The notes beneath the pieces were generated by a model. The model saw only the letters and a program-made list of their open reading frames with translations. It was not told the DNA's origin and did no database searches. A stretch of 53,250 nucleotides of DNA from Fervidobacterium sp. UBA5837. Its GTDB lineage: Bacteria > Thermotogota > Thermotogae > Thermotogales > Fervidobacteriaceae. This document shows positions 7,655-15,818 of this stretch, in pieces. The stretch covers positions 107,866-161,115 of the forward strand of contig DJGV01000013.1 in NCBI GenBank assembly GCA_002432805.1. Reading direction: 5' to 3'. A program made the translations under genes and the position numbers. Every line of letters starts with the position of its first letter. Within the stretch, counting starts at the first letter, position 1.

Positions 7655-8233
7655 CTAAAATACCGAGGATTTTCGTAAATTAAGCGAATTCGATAGTGAA
7701 TATATGCACCCACAATAATTTTGCCTGTATATGCCAAGTTGTTTTATTAACCTCTGCGCATCGTTGTAGGAACTCGATTTTCTGTAAACGTTTGGTAGAT
7801 ACGCAACGTTTGCATTACTTGTACTCTTTGAGGTCGAAATGCCAATTGAATTGATGAGTATCACATTCTTCTTTGGGGAGGCAGTCAACGTTGTTGAAAA
7901 AGATGCATAATTGTATTGATGAGCCATCTGTGCACTTTTTTCCAAACGCAATCTAAAACATGTCTCGCATCTCTTTCCACCTTCTAGGTCATTCTCCATC
8001 CCGGCGATCTCTTCAAAAAACACTTCTGGTTCATACTTAGTTGGCAATAAATTTAAATCCCACAAATTTGCCAATTTTAGCACTTCATTCAATCTCTTTT
8101 CGTACTCTTCACGTGGATGGATGTTCGGATTGTAGAAAAATATATCTCCCCTTGCACCGGCTAGGTAGGATATGACCAAATCTGGTGCACAGCAGACATG
8201 CAATAAGTGGCAGCTATTGCCTCCTCTGTCCAT
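7655..8233 (-). CDS. queH: Epoxyqueuosine reductase QueH
   Basis: It catalyses the last step of queuosine synthesis in tRNA, reducing epoxyqueuosine, and is a metalloenzyme unrelated to QueG. The diagnostic cysteines are all present: HVCCAPD near the N-terminus, CETC in the middle and YCGC near the C-terminus. These match the DUF208/QueH cluster and zinc or iron ligands. The start chosen is the ATG at 8233, which leaves a short N-terminus before HVCCAPD. A TTG at 8260 with AAGAAGG 9 bases before it is an alternative. It follows dtd immediately. The rel-dtd-queH order fits two tRNA-quality genes grouped with stringent response. Confidence 0.88.
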   Translation of the reverse strand: MDRGGNSCHLLHVCCAPDLVISYLAGARGDIFFYNPNIHPREEYEKRLNEVLKLANLWDLNLLPTKYEPEVFFEEIAGMENDLEGGKRCETCFRLRLEKSAQMAHQYNYASFSTTLTASPKKNVILINSIGISTSKSTSNANVAYLPNVYRKSSSYNDAQRLIKQLGIYRQNYCGCIYSLSNSLNLRKSSVF

Positions 8234-8261
8234 GCGCGTTCCCTCTTTCCTATCTTCCAAT

Positions 8262-8711
8262 TTAAAATACCTTCTTAGAATCTAAAAGGATTGTCACCGG
8301 TCCATCATTGTGAATTTCAACGAGCATATCTGCAGCAAAACGTCCACTTTCCACATGTACTCCATAACTTTGCATAAGCTCGATAAACCTTTCGTACAAC
8401 TCCTTTGCAACATCGGGTGTTGCACTATCAGAATACGAAGGCCTTCTTCCCCTTCTACAATCACCATACAGCGTGAATTGTGAGATAATCAACGCCTCGC
8501 CGCCTACATCGAGCAGTGATAAATTCATCTTACCATCTTCGTCACTGAAGATGCGCAAATTGACACACTTCTCAGCTAAGTACTTTGCATCTTCCAACGT
8601 ATCGCCATTGCCAACTCCCAACAATACAACGATACCTGCATCTATCTTACCAATAATTTGATTATCGACAGAAACCGATGCCTTCGTAACCCTCTGGACA
8701 ACTGCACGCAT
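8262..8711 (-). CDS. dtd: D-aminoacyl-tRNA deacylase
   Basis: It removes D-amino acids from mischarged tRNA. It carries the two family signatures: SQFTLYGD (77-84), and the GPVT segment (137-140) that supplies the cross-subunit cis-proline recognising D-amino acids. The 149-residue length is standard. The ATG is 4 bases past the rel stop with no strong ribosome binding site nearby (AAAGGTGG lies 14 bases or more away), so translation may be coupled to rel. Confidence 0.96.
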   Translation of the reverse strand: MRAVVQRVTKASVSVDNQIIGKIDAGIVVLLGVGNGDTLEDAKYLAEKCVNLRIFSDEDGKMNLSLLDVGGEALIISQFTLYGDCRRGRRPSYSDSATPDVAKELYERFIELMQSYGVHVESGRFAADMLVEIHNDGPVTILLDSKKVF

Positions 8712-8714
8712 ATT

Positions 8715-10805
8715 TTAACTTCGTACCACCTTTCTAACTCCTGGAATAGATGAGAAGAAATCGACAATCTCTTTGAATTCCTCGAGGGATTTCACAGCAA
8801 CGTTCATCGATATGACGACAAAATCGTAATCAACCGTCTCGAATTTAAAATTTCTGACCTCTATCTTCTTCTCCATCGCTTTTGAAAGTATATCAGGCAC
8901 ACGTTCTTTCCTATCTATCTCCATCTTCACTACGACACCAAATTGCGATGTTATATCACTCCGCCAGAATGCTGGGAATTTCCTATCATTTCCCAATCCG
9001 ATAACATTCTTGCAATTTGAACGGTGAATCACAAGGCCACGCTTACTGGAGACTCCAACTATATTGTCACCCGGAATGGGATTGCAGCACTTGGCAAAGA
9101 TGATATCGAGCGTCTCCAACCCATCGACAAGAACCATCGAAGTTGATGATTTCCTCTTCTTTTGCTCGATCTTTTTCTTCTGTTGCTCTTTGTAGCCGAT
9201 TATTACCAACAATTCCTCTTGAGTAATCGATTTATCGCCGAGCCTGATTACAAATTCCTCTTCGTCAATCTGATGCAACATTTGGTATTTCTTTATCTCT
9301 GGTTTTTGGAGCAATTCATCGATCGATATATTTACCTTTTTTGCAGCCCTTCTCAACACATCTTTTCCACGTTCGAGTAACTGTTCCCGTTCCTTCTCTT
9401 TGAAAAATCGCTTTATCTTTGCTTTCGTACGCGGGCTCTTTGCATACTTAAGCCAATCAAGACTCGGTCCAGTTGAAGTCTTACTGGTGATTATCTCCAC
9501 CACGTCACCGTTGTTCAGTTGATAATCTATCGGCACTATCTTGTTATTCACCCTAGCACCTGCGTAGCGATGTCCAACTTCCGTATGCACAGCATACGCA
9601 AAATCTATCGGTGTAGCACCATACGGCAGATGAATAATCTCGCCTTTTGGTGTGAGTACAAAGACTTCTGACATCTGTAACTCTCTCTTCAAATCGTCAA
9701 GACTCGTATAACCCTGAGAAAGCTCCTTGCGCCATTCTGTAAGTCTGACGAGCCACTTTTGCTTTACATCCACCGTTCCCTCTGCATCTTTGTAGGCCCA
9801 GTGAGCAATAAGTCCATATTCTGCCTCTTCGTGCATCTCATGGTCTCTTATTTGAACTTCGAGTGGTTCTCCAAATTGAGTAATGACTGTTGTGTGTATC
9901 GACCTGTAACCGTTTGACTTCGGTGTCGCTATATAATCTTTGAATCTACCAGGAAGTGGTACCCACAGACTATGCACAATACCAACGGTCGTGTAGCAAG
10001 TAGTCACATCCTTAACAATAACCCTTACACCGAGTAAATCGTACAGCTCATTGAATTCCTTTCCCTTCCGAACCATCTTGTCCCAAATACTGTAATAATG
10101 CTTGTACCTACCTTCCACGAATGCGTTTATGTTATGCTCTTGCAAAGCAGATTGCAATTGTTGAATATAACTTTTGAGTCGCTCTTCCCTCTCTACCTTT
10201 TTCTGAGCTACCAAATTCTTTATCTTCTGGTATTCGTCGTAATGGAGCACTTTAAAACTGAGATCTTCCAATTCCGAGCGTATCACATTGATACCAAGCT
10301 TGTGGGCGATAGGTGCGTAGACTTCAAGCGTCTCCATTGCCTTGTACCTGCGTTTCTCTTCTTCCTCCACGTAATCTATCGTGCGCATATTGTGCAATCT
10401 ATCTGCAAGTTTAACAAATATCACACGCACATCTTCTGCCATGGCAAAGAGCATCTTCTGGATCGTCTCTACCTTCTTTTTCTGCTCGATGTTTCCCACA
10501 GGTGCATTGATCTTGCTAACCTTTGTAACGCCATCAACGATCACCGCAACATCTCTTCCAAATGTTTTCTCTATCATCTCGTAAGTGACTCTGCCATTAC
10601 TATCTTCTATCGCATCGTGCAAAATTGCAGCAATCAAGCTATCTACATCCAATTTCAAAGATGCGACAATTTTGGCCACTTCTATTGGATGTGTGATGAA
10701 CGGCTCGCCAGACTTTCTGTAAATTCCTTCATAGGCAACCTCAGCCATCTCGATTGCCTTTTCGAGCCTTTGCACATCTGCTTCTTCCAACTTTCTTCCC
10801 AGCAA
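8715..10805 (-). CDS. rel: Bifunctional (p)ppGpp synthetase/hydrolase (Rel/SpoT family)
   Basis: It makes and degrades (p)ppGpp in the stringent response. The HD hydrolase domain has His39 in ITHP and LHDAIEDS (62-69). The synthetase domain has the RFKD motif within PGRFKDYIATPK, of the RxKD type seen in bifunctional enzymes, followed by NGYRSIHT. A TGS domain begins at VFVLTPKGEIIHL, and a cysteine-containing linker and a C-terminal ACT domain end the protein. The start is uncertain. The TTG at 10805 has no ribosome binding site, yet the frame stays open upstream and reads like family N-terminus (TTETTRIEIVQELEKL) as far as an ATA at 10853. A strong AAAGGAG with an out-of-frame ATG precedes that. 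Confidence 0.95.
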   Translation of the reverse strand: MLGRKLEEADVQRLEKAIEMAEVAYEGIYRKSGEPFITHPIEVAKIVASLKLDVDSLIAAILHDAIEDSNGRVTYEMIEKTFGRDVAVIVDGVTKVSKINAPVGNIEQKKKVETIQKMLFAMAEDVRVIFVKLADRLHNMRTIDYVEEEEKRRYKAMETLEVYAPIAHKLGINVIRSELEDLSFKVLHYDEYQKIKNLVAQKKVEREERLKSYIQQLQSALQEHNINAFVEGRYKHYYSIWDKMVRKGKEFNELYDLLGVRVIVKDVTTCYTTVGIVHSLWVPLPGRFKDYIATPKSNGYRSIHTTVITQFGEPLEVQIRDHEMHEEAEYGLIAHWAYKDAEGTVDVKQKWLVRLTEWRKELSQGYTSLDDLKRELQMSEVFVLTPKGEIIHLPYGATPIDFAYAVHTEVGHRYAGARVNNKIVPIDYQLNNGDVVEIITSKTSTGPSLDWLKYAKSPRTKAKIKRFFKEKEREQLLERGKDVLRRAAKKVNISIDELLQKPEIKKYQMLHQIDEEEFVIRLGDKSITQEELLVIIGYKEQQKKKIEQKKRKSSTSMVLVDGLETLDIIFAKCCNPIPGDNIVGVSSKRGLVIHRSNCKNVIGLGNDRKFPAFWRSDITSQFGVVVKMEIDRKERVPDILSKAMEKKIEVRNFKFETVDYDFVVISMNVAVKSLEEFKEIVDFFSSIPGVRKVVRS

Positions 10806-10928
10806 CTTTTCAAGTTCTTGGACTATCTCTATCCTTGTTGTTTCAGTCGTTATCGTTCATACTCCTTTCGTTTCTTAACTCCTGGTTATCTCAGTAATGA
10901 AAGTCAAACTCACAAATAAATGAATGAA

Positions 10929-11801
10929 TTAGATGACTAATCTCTTCACTGCATCGAACTTCTCCCTATCGGCAACGTGAAGATATATACTCGTAGTGCT
11001 CAGATTGGAGTGCCCCAACAATTCTTGAACGATCTTAACATTGACATTGTTCATAATCAAATGAGTTGCAAAACTATGTCTCAATGTATGTGGATGTATA
11101 TCCTTCATTATTCCTGCTCTATTTGCAGCCCGTTTAACGATCCTAAAAACAGTCGAAGGTACAAGAGGTCTACCGTTATGTTCAAAGAAGTATACTTTAG
11201 GTGCATATTCATTAACATACTTTTTAAACAGTGGTACAACATTCTCGCTTAAGGGTACCAACCTATCTTTATTTCCCTTTCCCATCATAACTTTCACGTA
11301 TGCTGGATGTAAAGAGACATCCTCTACAGTTAAATTGCAAAGTTCACTGACACGCAGCCCACAAAAATACAGCATTGCCACAATTGCCTTGTGCTTCAGG
11401 TCTCTTTCTTCATTGTAAATGTTTATCATCTTTCTTACTTCTTCAATCGTCAAGAAACTCGGAATCTTCTTGCGCAACCTCGGATGTCTTATTCTGTCGG
11501 TTGGATTTTCTTTCACGGCACCTATCAACATCATGTAATCAAAAAACACCTTCAGTGAGGATATATACCTAGATATCGTTGCTTCCGTAACTTTACTTCC
11601 CGTAATCTCGCCCTTCGATAATGCCTTGACAAAGCTCTCCACATCATCTCGCAAGATCTCAGCGGGTATCTTGTCTATGTATTCGAAAAATCTACTTATA
11701 TCCTTCATGTACGCCTTTATAGTATTATCAGAACTACGTCTCACGTGTACGAGATAATCTTCAAACGTTTTGAGAATAACGATTGCTTCGATCTTTCTCA
11801 C
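10929..11801 (-). CDS. Tyrosine recombinase of the XerC/XerD type
   Basis: It is a site-specific recombinase likely to resolve chromosome dimers at a dif site. It has an N-terminal SAM-like core-binding domain (about 8-95) and a catalytic domain. All active residues are present: Arg150 in CGLRVSEL, Lys174 in GKGNKDR, His238 and Arg241 in HPHTLRH, His264 in LLGHSN and Tyr273. The 290-residue length fits. It sits between rnc and rel, not by an integron or phage, so a housekeeping role is favoured. The start is a GTG at 11801 whose ribosome binding site is poor. AGGTGAG overlaps it and is well placed for an ATC at 11792. An 11-codon in-frame mini-ORF with its own AGGAGA lies upstream (11820-11855). 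Confidence 0.9.
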   Translation of the reverse strand: MRKIEAIVILKTFEDYLVHVRRSSDNTIKAYMKDISRFFEYIDKIPAEILRDDVESFVKALSKGEITGSKVTEATISRYISSLKVFFDYMMLIGAVKENPTDRIRHPRLRKKIPSFLTIEEVRKMINIYNEERDLKHKAIVAMLYFCGLRVSELCNLTVEDVSLHPAYVKVMMGKGNKDRLVPLSENVVPLFKKYVNEYAPKVYFFEHNGRPLVPSTVFRIVKRAANRAGIMKDIHPHTLRHSFATHLIMNNVNVKIVQELLGHSNLSTTSIYLHVADREKFDAVKRLVI

Positions 11802-11891
11802 CTCTTGGTTATTGTTCCTTTATTCTTTGAACTCCACAATTTGCCCAAAGCTCATCTAAGAATCTCTCCTAAGTTGAGGAGGTTCGATCTT

Positions 11892-12704
11892 TCAGCTCAT
11901 TGCATCATTTTTCAGCGTAGATGAGCTAATCGAATCCGAAGGACTGTTTTCATCTGGAGCGCTGGAGGAATTTGAAACGTCCAGTGCATCAAAAGATTGA
12001 GAAAGAGATTGGTAAGCCTTCTTTGCAGCATTCTTTTCCGCATCTTTCTTAGAATTACCAACTCCGGTTGCAAGTTTCTTGCCATGAACGTACAGCTCCA
12101 CAACGAACTTCCCGTTGTCATCCATCTTTACCAGCCTATACTCCGGCAATTCTCTGTACCTGTCTTGCGTAATTTCTTGCAATGCGGTTTTGTAATCGAA
12201 TATACGCTGGCCTGATAAGAACACATCTATCTGCTGTGCAAATCGTTCACCGAAGACGCCTACAGCAGCATCGAGTCCACCATCCAAATAAATCGCTGCA
12301 CACACTGCTTCAAACGTATCGGCCAGTATGCTACTCCTCGTTCGACCGCCAGTCTTTTCCTCACCCTTACCAAGGAAGACGTACTTACCAAGATTGAATT
12401 CTCTTGCCAATTCAGTAAGGACTTCTTCGCTGGCAACGGCACCTTTCACCTTTGCCATATCACCCTCGTTTGAACCTGGGTAATTTCTGTACAATATATC
12501 ACAGACCATCAGTTCTACAACAGCATCTCCTAAAAACTCCAACCTCTCGTTGTTCTTTATCTCCCGCCCAAGCTGGTTTACTTCGTATGCGTAAGAGGAA
12601 TGGCAGAAGGCATTGAACAAGAACATTGGATCTCTGAAAGTGTACCCGAGTCGTTCTTGTGCCTCTTCAAGTATTTTTCTTTCTCTATCTCGTATGTCGT
12701 CCAT
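11892..12704 (-). CDS. rnc: Ribonuclease III with a Ser-rich C-terminal tail
   Basis: It cleaves double-stranded RNA, including rRNA precursors. The signature NERLEFLGD (52-60) and the second metal site in DTFEA (129-133) are intact. The dsRNA-binding domain spans about 170-234, ending in KKDAEKNAAKKAYQSL. After it comes a 35-residue low-complexity tail rich in Ser, Asp and Asn, which is longer than usual. The ATG at 12704 has GGAGG 7 bases before it, so this start is firm even though it lies 127 bases inside the upstream PP-loop gene. Confidence 0.95.
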   Translation of the reverse strand: MDDIRDRERKILEEAQERLGYTFRDPMFLFNAFCHSSYAYEVNQLGREIKNNERLEFLGDAVVELMVCDILYRNYPGSNEGDMAKVKGAVASEEVLTELAREFNLGKYVFLGKGEEKTGGRTRSSILADTFEAVCAAIYLDGGLDAAVGVFGERFAQQIDVFLSGQRIFDYKTALQEITQDRYRELPEYRLVKMDDNGKFVVELYVHGKKLATGVGNSKKDAEKNAAKKAYQSLSQSFDALDVSNSSSAPDENSPSDSISSSTLKNDAMS

Positions 12705-13675
12705 TCACGCACCTCCACTACGTGAAAAGTTCTCAGTTTGTTGTTCTTTGATTCGTGCCATTGTACCTTTATCGGCACTGCAAATTCCGGTCTCAATTTA
12801 CCTTCTTCTACCCAGTATCTTGAATTCTCCACTCGATATATCGAAGGATTTGCGATGATATCCAAAATCAATGGCCTATCTGCTACGATGACTTCATCTA
12901 TTACATCGATTTGTTCGAGGTCCTTAGCAAGTGCATAGACTTCTTCCCTAAACGGTCTAACATTGACTATTGCAATGTTTTTCGACAACGGTCCTGCTAT
13001 CTTCACATTTGCGATCTCATTTCCCGATGGAAAATAATCAAGCACCATCTCATTTGCAATTGCAGTTGCCTTTCCATGATAATTTGGATTCGTCATCGGT
13101 TTGAGCAAGTGTTTCAGCTTACATCCCTCTCGAAGTGCGTGTTCACCAATTCTTCTTATTCTTACTCCATAGTAATCTAGAAGCTTTTGGATTTCCACCT
13201 TTCCAATATCTCCCAGCGGGGCATACATCCCATTGAAAAGTTTCAATCCTGTTTGACCCCATGTATCTGAAGAATTAGATCCCGTGACAACGAGTCTACC
13301 CTCGGCATATCCGAGCACACTGCCCATCTTCACTTGCCTTGTACACATGTTACAAGACGGGCCGTACTTCCATATCTGCTCTTGCTGGCGATTGTAAACG
13401 AACGTGATTTTAAAACCAAATCGCTCTGCAAAATCAGAGACAATTTCCAAACTATTTGAATAGGTGTAAGGGCCATAGACAACGTGCACAAGCTCAACAT
13501 TTTCCTTTCCAATGGCCTCACCACACAGCAGTGCTGCTGCCGTGCTATCCATACCACCAGAAAATGCCACAACTACCCTATTACCAAAATTGTTAACAGT
13601 TGTCCTTATTTCCTCAATCAACTTCTCAACATTTTTATCAACTTTATCAACTTTATCAACATTGATTTTGTCCAT
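12578..13675 (-). CDS. PP-loop ATPase (LarE/ExsB-like)
   Basis: It is an adenylating enzyme of the N-type ATP pyrophosphatase fold. The PP-loop is VAFSGGMDS (36-44). A CNMC pair and a later REGCKLKHLLKP suggest a metal- or sulfur-related chemistry, and VVTGSNSSDTWGQTG is the usual downstream loop. The exact substrate is unknown. Sulfur-transfer or tRNA-thiolation-like reactions are typical of relatives. The N-terminus contains a repeated VDK tripeptide encoded by a 9-bp tandem repeat. The last 41 codons overlap rnc in another frame, and that tail (ending MPSAIPLTHTK) looks unlike a conserved domain. Confidence 0.75.
   Translation of the reverse strand: MDKINVDKVDKVDKNVEKLIEEIRTTVNNFGNRVVVAFSGGMDSTAAALLCGEAIGKENVELVHVVYGPYTYSNSLEIVSDFAERFGFKITFVYNRQQEQIWKYGPSCNMCTRQVKMGSVLGYAEGRLVVTGSNSSDTWGQTGLKLFNGMYAPLGDIGKVEIQKLLDYYGVRIRRIGEHALREGCKLKHLLKPMTNPNYHGKATAIANEMVLDYFPSGNEIANVKIAGPLSKNIAIVNVRPFREEVYALAKDLEQIDVIDEVIVADRPLILDIIANPSIYRVENSRYWVEEGKLRPEFAVPIKVQWHESKNNKLRTFHVVEVREWTTYEIEKEKYLKRHKNDSGTLSEIQCSCSMPSAIPLTHTK
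13634..13660. repeat. Three tandem copies of a 9-bp unit inside the PP-loop gene
   Basis: The unit TTTATCAAC (plus strand) occurs three times in a row and encodes Val-Asp-Lys repeats near the N-terminus of the PP-loop protein. Copy number could vary by slippage without breaking the frame. Confidence 0.85.
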
Positions 13676-13876
13676 CTATCCATTCCTCACCTTTCAATTC
13701 AATTCAATTTACAGTCAAACATGCAGCAAACTTTCTTATGCTTTAGTATGTTATCATTATTTTACCATAAATCTTGTTGTTTTTGAATTCTGAAGTTATT
13801 CTGTGAAAATGCGTTTTATCGCTTCAATCCGTTCAGTTTTTCAGACCGTTCGTGGAATATCGATACAGATGTAATT

Positions 13877-13905
13877 TCTACAATCGCAGTGATGTATGAT
13901 AGAAT
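13877..13905 (+). promoter_or_regulatory. Possible promoter of the formate-THF ligase gene
   Basis: TCTACA is followed after 17 bases by TAGAAT, with a TG one base upstream giving an extended -10 (TGATAGAAT). It would leave a very short leader before the GGAGGTGA at 13913. The rest of the interval 13676-13925 shows no gene. Confidence 0.35.
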
Positions 13906-13925
13906 CTTCAATGGAGGTGAATAAT

Positions 13926-15587
13926 ATGCTATCAGACATCGAAATTGCACAACAAGCGAAGTTGAAAAATATACGGGAAATTGCAAATGAATTGGGAATA
14001 AAGGAAGATGAGCTGAAACTGTATGGAAAGTACATTGCAAAAGTCAACCACAGAACGATCAAAAATTACGAAGACAAGCCGAATGGTAAATTGATTCTAG
14101 TCACCGCTATAACACCAACACCTGCAGGTGAAGGAAAGACAACCACGAGCATAGGACTATCGATGGGATTGAATAGAATTGGCAAAAAATCCATAGTTAC
14201 CTTGCGCGAGCCTTCATTAGGCCCCGTATTTGGTGTAAAAGGTGGAGCGGCTGGTGGTGGATATTCACAAGTTCTACCGATGGAAGATATAAACTTACAC
14301 TTCACGGGTGATATTCACGCAGTAACAACAGCTCACAACCTAATATCTGCCATGATTGACGCACATGTAAACCATGGAAACGAACTTGGCATAGACACAC
14401 GCAAAATTTACTGGAAACGTGCAATGGATATGAACGACAGAGCATTGAGACAGATCATCGTAGGACTTGGTGGCAGTGCGAATGGCTATCCGCGTGAGGA
14501 TGGGTTCATGATCACGGCTGCCTCCGAAGTTATGGCAGCTCTCTGCCTTTCAAAGGACATACTGGATTTGAAACGCAGAATTGGTGAGATCGTAGTAGCC
14601 CAAAGCGAGACAAAAGGACTCATCAGAGTCAGGGATTTGAAGGCAGAGGGTTCAGTTGCTGCACTGCTTAAAGACGCAATGGATCCAAATTTGGTCCAGA
14701 CGATAGAGAACACCCCTGCATTCGTGCACGGTGGACCATTTGCGAACATAGCACATGGTACAAACACGTTAGTTGCCACAAAGTTGGCGTTGAAACTATC
14801 TGATTACGTCGTCACAGAAGCAGGGTTTGCCGCAGACCTTGGGGCAGAGAAATTCTTAGACTTCGTTGCACCAACTGGCAATCTGTTTGTAGATGCGGTA
14901 GTACTTGTTGCATCGATTAGAGCACTAAAATATCATGGCGGGGCACAAAAAGACAGCTTAGCACAAGAGAACGTAGATGCAGTAATAAAGGGAATGGACA
15001 ATTTGAAAGTACACGTGGAAAACTTGCAAAAGTACGGTACACCAGTTGTTGTGGCACTCAACAGATTTGCAAGTGACACAGACGCAGAAATAGAAGCAGT
15101 TATCGAAAACTGCCCTGCAAAATGTGTATTGAACGAGGCATTCGCAAAGGGTTCCGAAGGGGCGATAGACTTGGCGCAAGCAGTAGTAGATACTACAGAG
15201 AATATAAAGAGCAACTATCAACCAATCGTGCCGGTAGATTTGTCGATAGAACAGAAGATAAACATCATAGCGAAAGAAATATACAGAGCAGGGAAGATCA
15301 TATACACAGACACTGCGAAATCGAAACTATCGATGCTCAAGAAAAACGGATATGGCAATCACCCTGTGATCATAGCAAAGACACAAAACAGCCTTAGCGA
15401 CGACCCAAAGAAACTAAATGCACCATCGGGATACGAATTCACCATCAGAGACTTCCAAATTAGTGCAGGTGCTGGCTTTGTAGTTGCACTCGCTGGAGAA
15501 ATCATGCTCATGCCGGGTCTACCAAAAGTACCTGCCGCAGTAAACATCGACATAGACGAAGATGGTGAAATAACCGGATTGTTCTAA
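13926..15587 (+). CDS. fhs: Formate--tetrahydrofolate ligase
   Basis: It makes 10-formyl-THF from formate, ATP and THF, feeding purine and fMet-tRNA synthesis. The ATP-binding TPTPAGEGKTTTSIGL lies near residues 62-77, and REPSLGPVFGVKGGAAGGGY follows, both diagnostic. The C-terminal segment LMPGLPKVPAA is also typical. Length from the chosen start is 553 residues, as in the family. The ATG at 13926 is chosen because GGAGGTGA lies 5 bases before it; the frame is open 10 codons further up. Two 10-formyl-THF-linked pathways lie in this window, purECSQL and fmt. Confidence 0.96.
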   Translation: MLSDIEIAQQAKLKNIREIANELGIKEDELKLYGKYIAKVNHRTIKNYEDKPNGKLILVTAITPTPAGEGKTTTSIGLSMGLNRIGKKSIVTLREPSLGPVFGVKGGAAGGGYSQVLPMEDINLHFTGDIHAVTTAHNLISAMIDAHVNHGNELGIDTRKIYWKRAMDMNDRALRQIIVGLGGSANGYPREDGFMITAASEVMAALCLSKDILDLKRRIGEIVVAQSETKGLIRVRDLKAEGSVAALLKDAMDPNLVQTIENTPAFVHGGPFANIAHGTNTLVATKLALKLSDYVVTEAGFAADLGAEKFLDFVAPTGNLFVDAVVLVASIRALKYHGGAQKDSLAQENVDAVIKGMDNLKVHVENLQKYGTPVVVALNRFASDTDAEIEAVIENCPAKCVLNEAFAKGSEGAIDLAQAVVDTTENIKSNYQPIVPVDLSIEQKINIIAKEIYRAGKIIYTDTAKSKLSMLKKNGYGNHPVIIAKTQNSLSDDPKKLNAPSGYEFTIRDFQISAGAGFVVALAGEIMLMPGLPKVPAAVNIDIDEDGEITGLF

Positions 15588-15700
15588 GAATATGCCAACA
15601 TCAAATCGAATGAACATCTGCATACTTAAACATATTCAAGAAAACAAAAGAATTTCATTGTTTTCAACCGAAAAAGTGATACTCTTCACAAAAATTAAAG

Positions 15701-15729
15701 TTGATTAAATGCATATGCTAACGCATAAT
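15701..15729 (+). promoter_or_regulatory. Promoter of the glutamate dehydrogenase gene
   Basis: TTGATT and CATAAT are separated by 17 bases. Transcription would begin near 15737, giving a leader of about 80 bases that includes the hairpin at 15774. Confidence 0.5.
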
Positions 15730-15773
15730 TAAATACGTAGTAAATATGCAGGTTACGGATGTGAAAAATCGAA

Positions 15774-15793
15774 GGCTGGAAAATTTGCCAGCC
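15774..15793 (+). other. Stem-loop in the glutamate dehydrogenase leader
   Basis: GGCTGG pairs with CCAGCC around an 8-base loop, 8 bases before the GAGGAGGG ribosome binding site. It is not followed by a T-run, so it is not a standard terminator. A 5' stabiliser or translation control element is possible. Confidence 0.5.
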
Positions 15794-15818
15794 ACTAAAA
15801 ACCGAGGAGGGTGTTGAG

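Larger units (their letters stand above)
15588..15818 (+). other. Intergenic region between fhs and the glutamate dehydrogenase gene
   Basis: No gene is seen. There is a weak AT-rich inverted repeat, GAAAACAA with TTGTTTTC at 15640-15665, without a T-tail. A promoter at 15701-15729 and a GC-rich hairpin at 15774-15793 belong to the dehydrogenase leader. Confidence 0.6.

Noticed and set aside
10098..10919. A 273-codon open frame on the plus strand opposite rel
   Set aside because: It lies entirely antisense to the well-supported rel gene, has a Cys/Tyr/Leu-rich shadow composition and no ribosome binding site.
15640..15665. Inverted repeat after fhs as a terminator
   Set aside because: The stem is AT-rich and there is no T-run after it, so it does not qualify as an intrinsic terminator.
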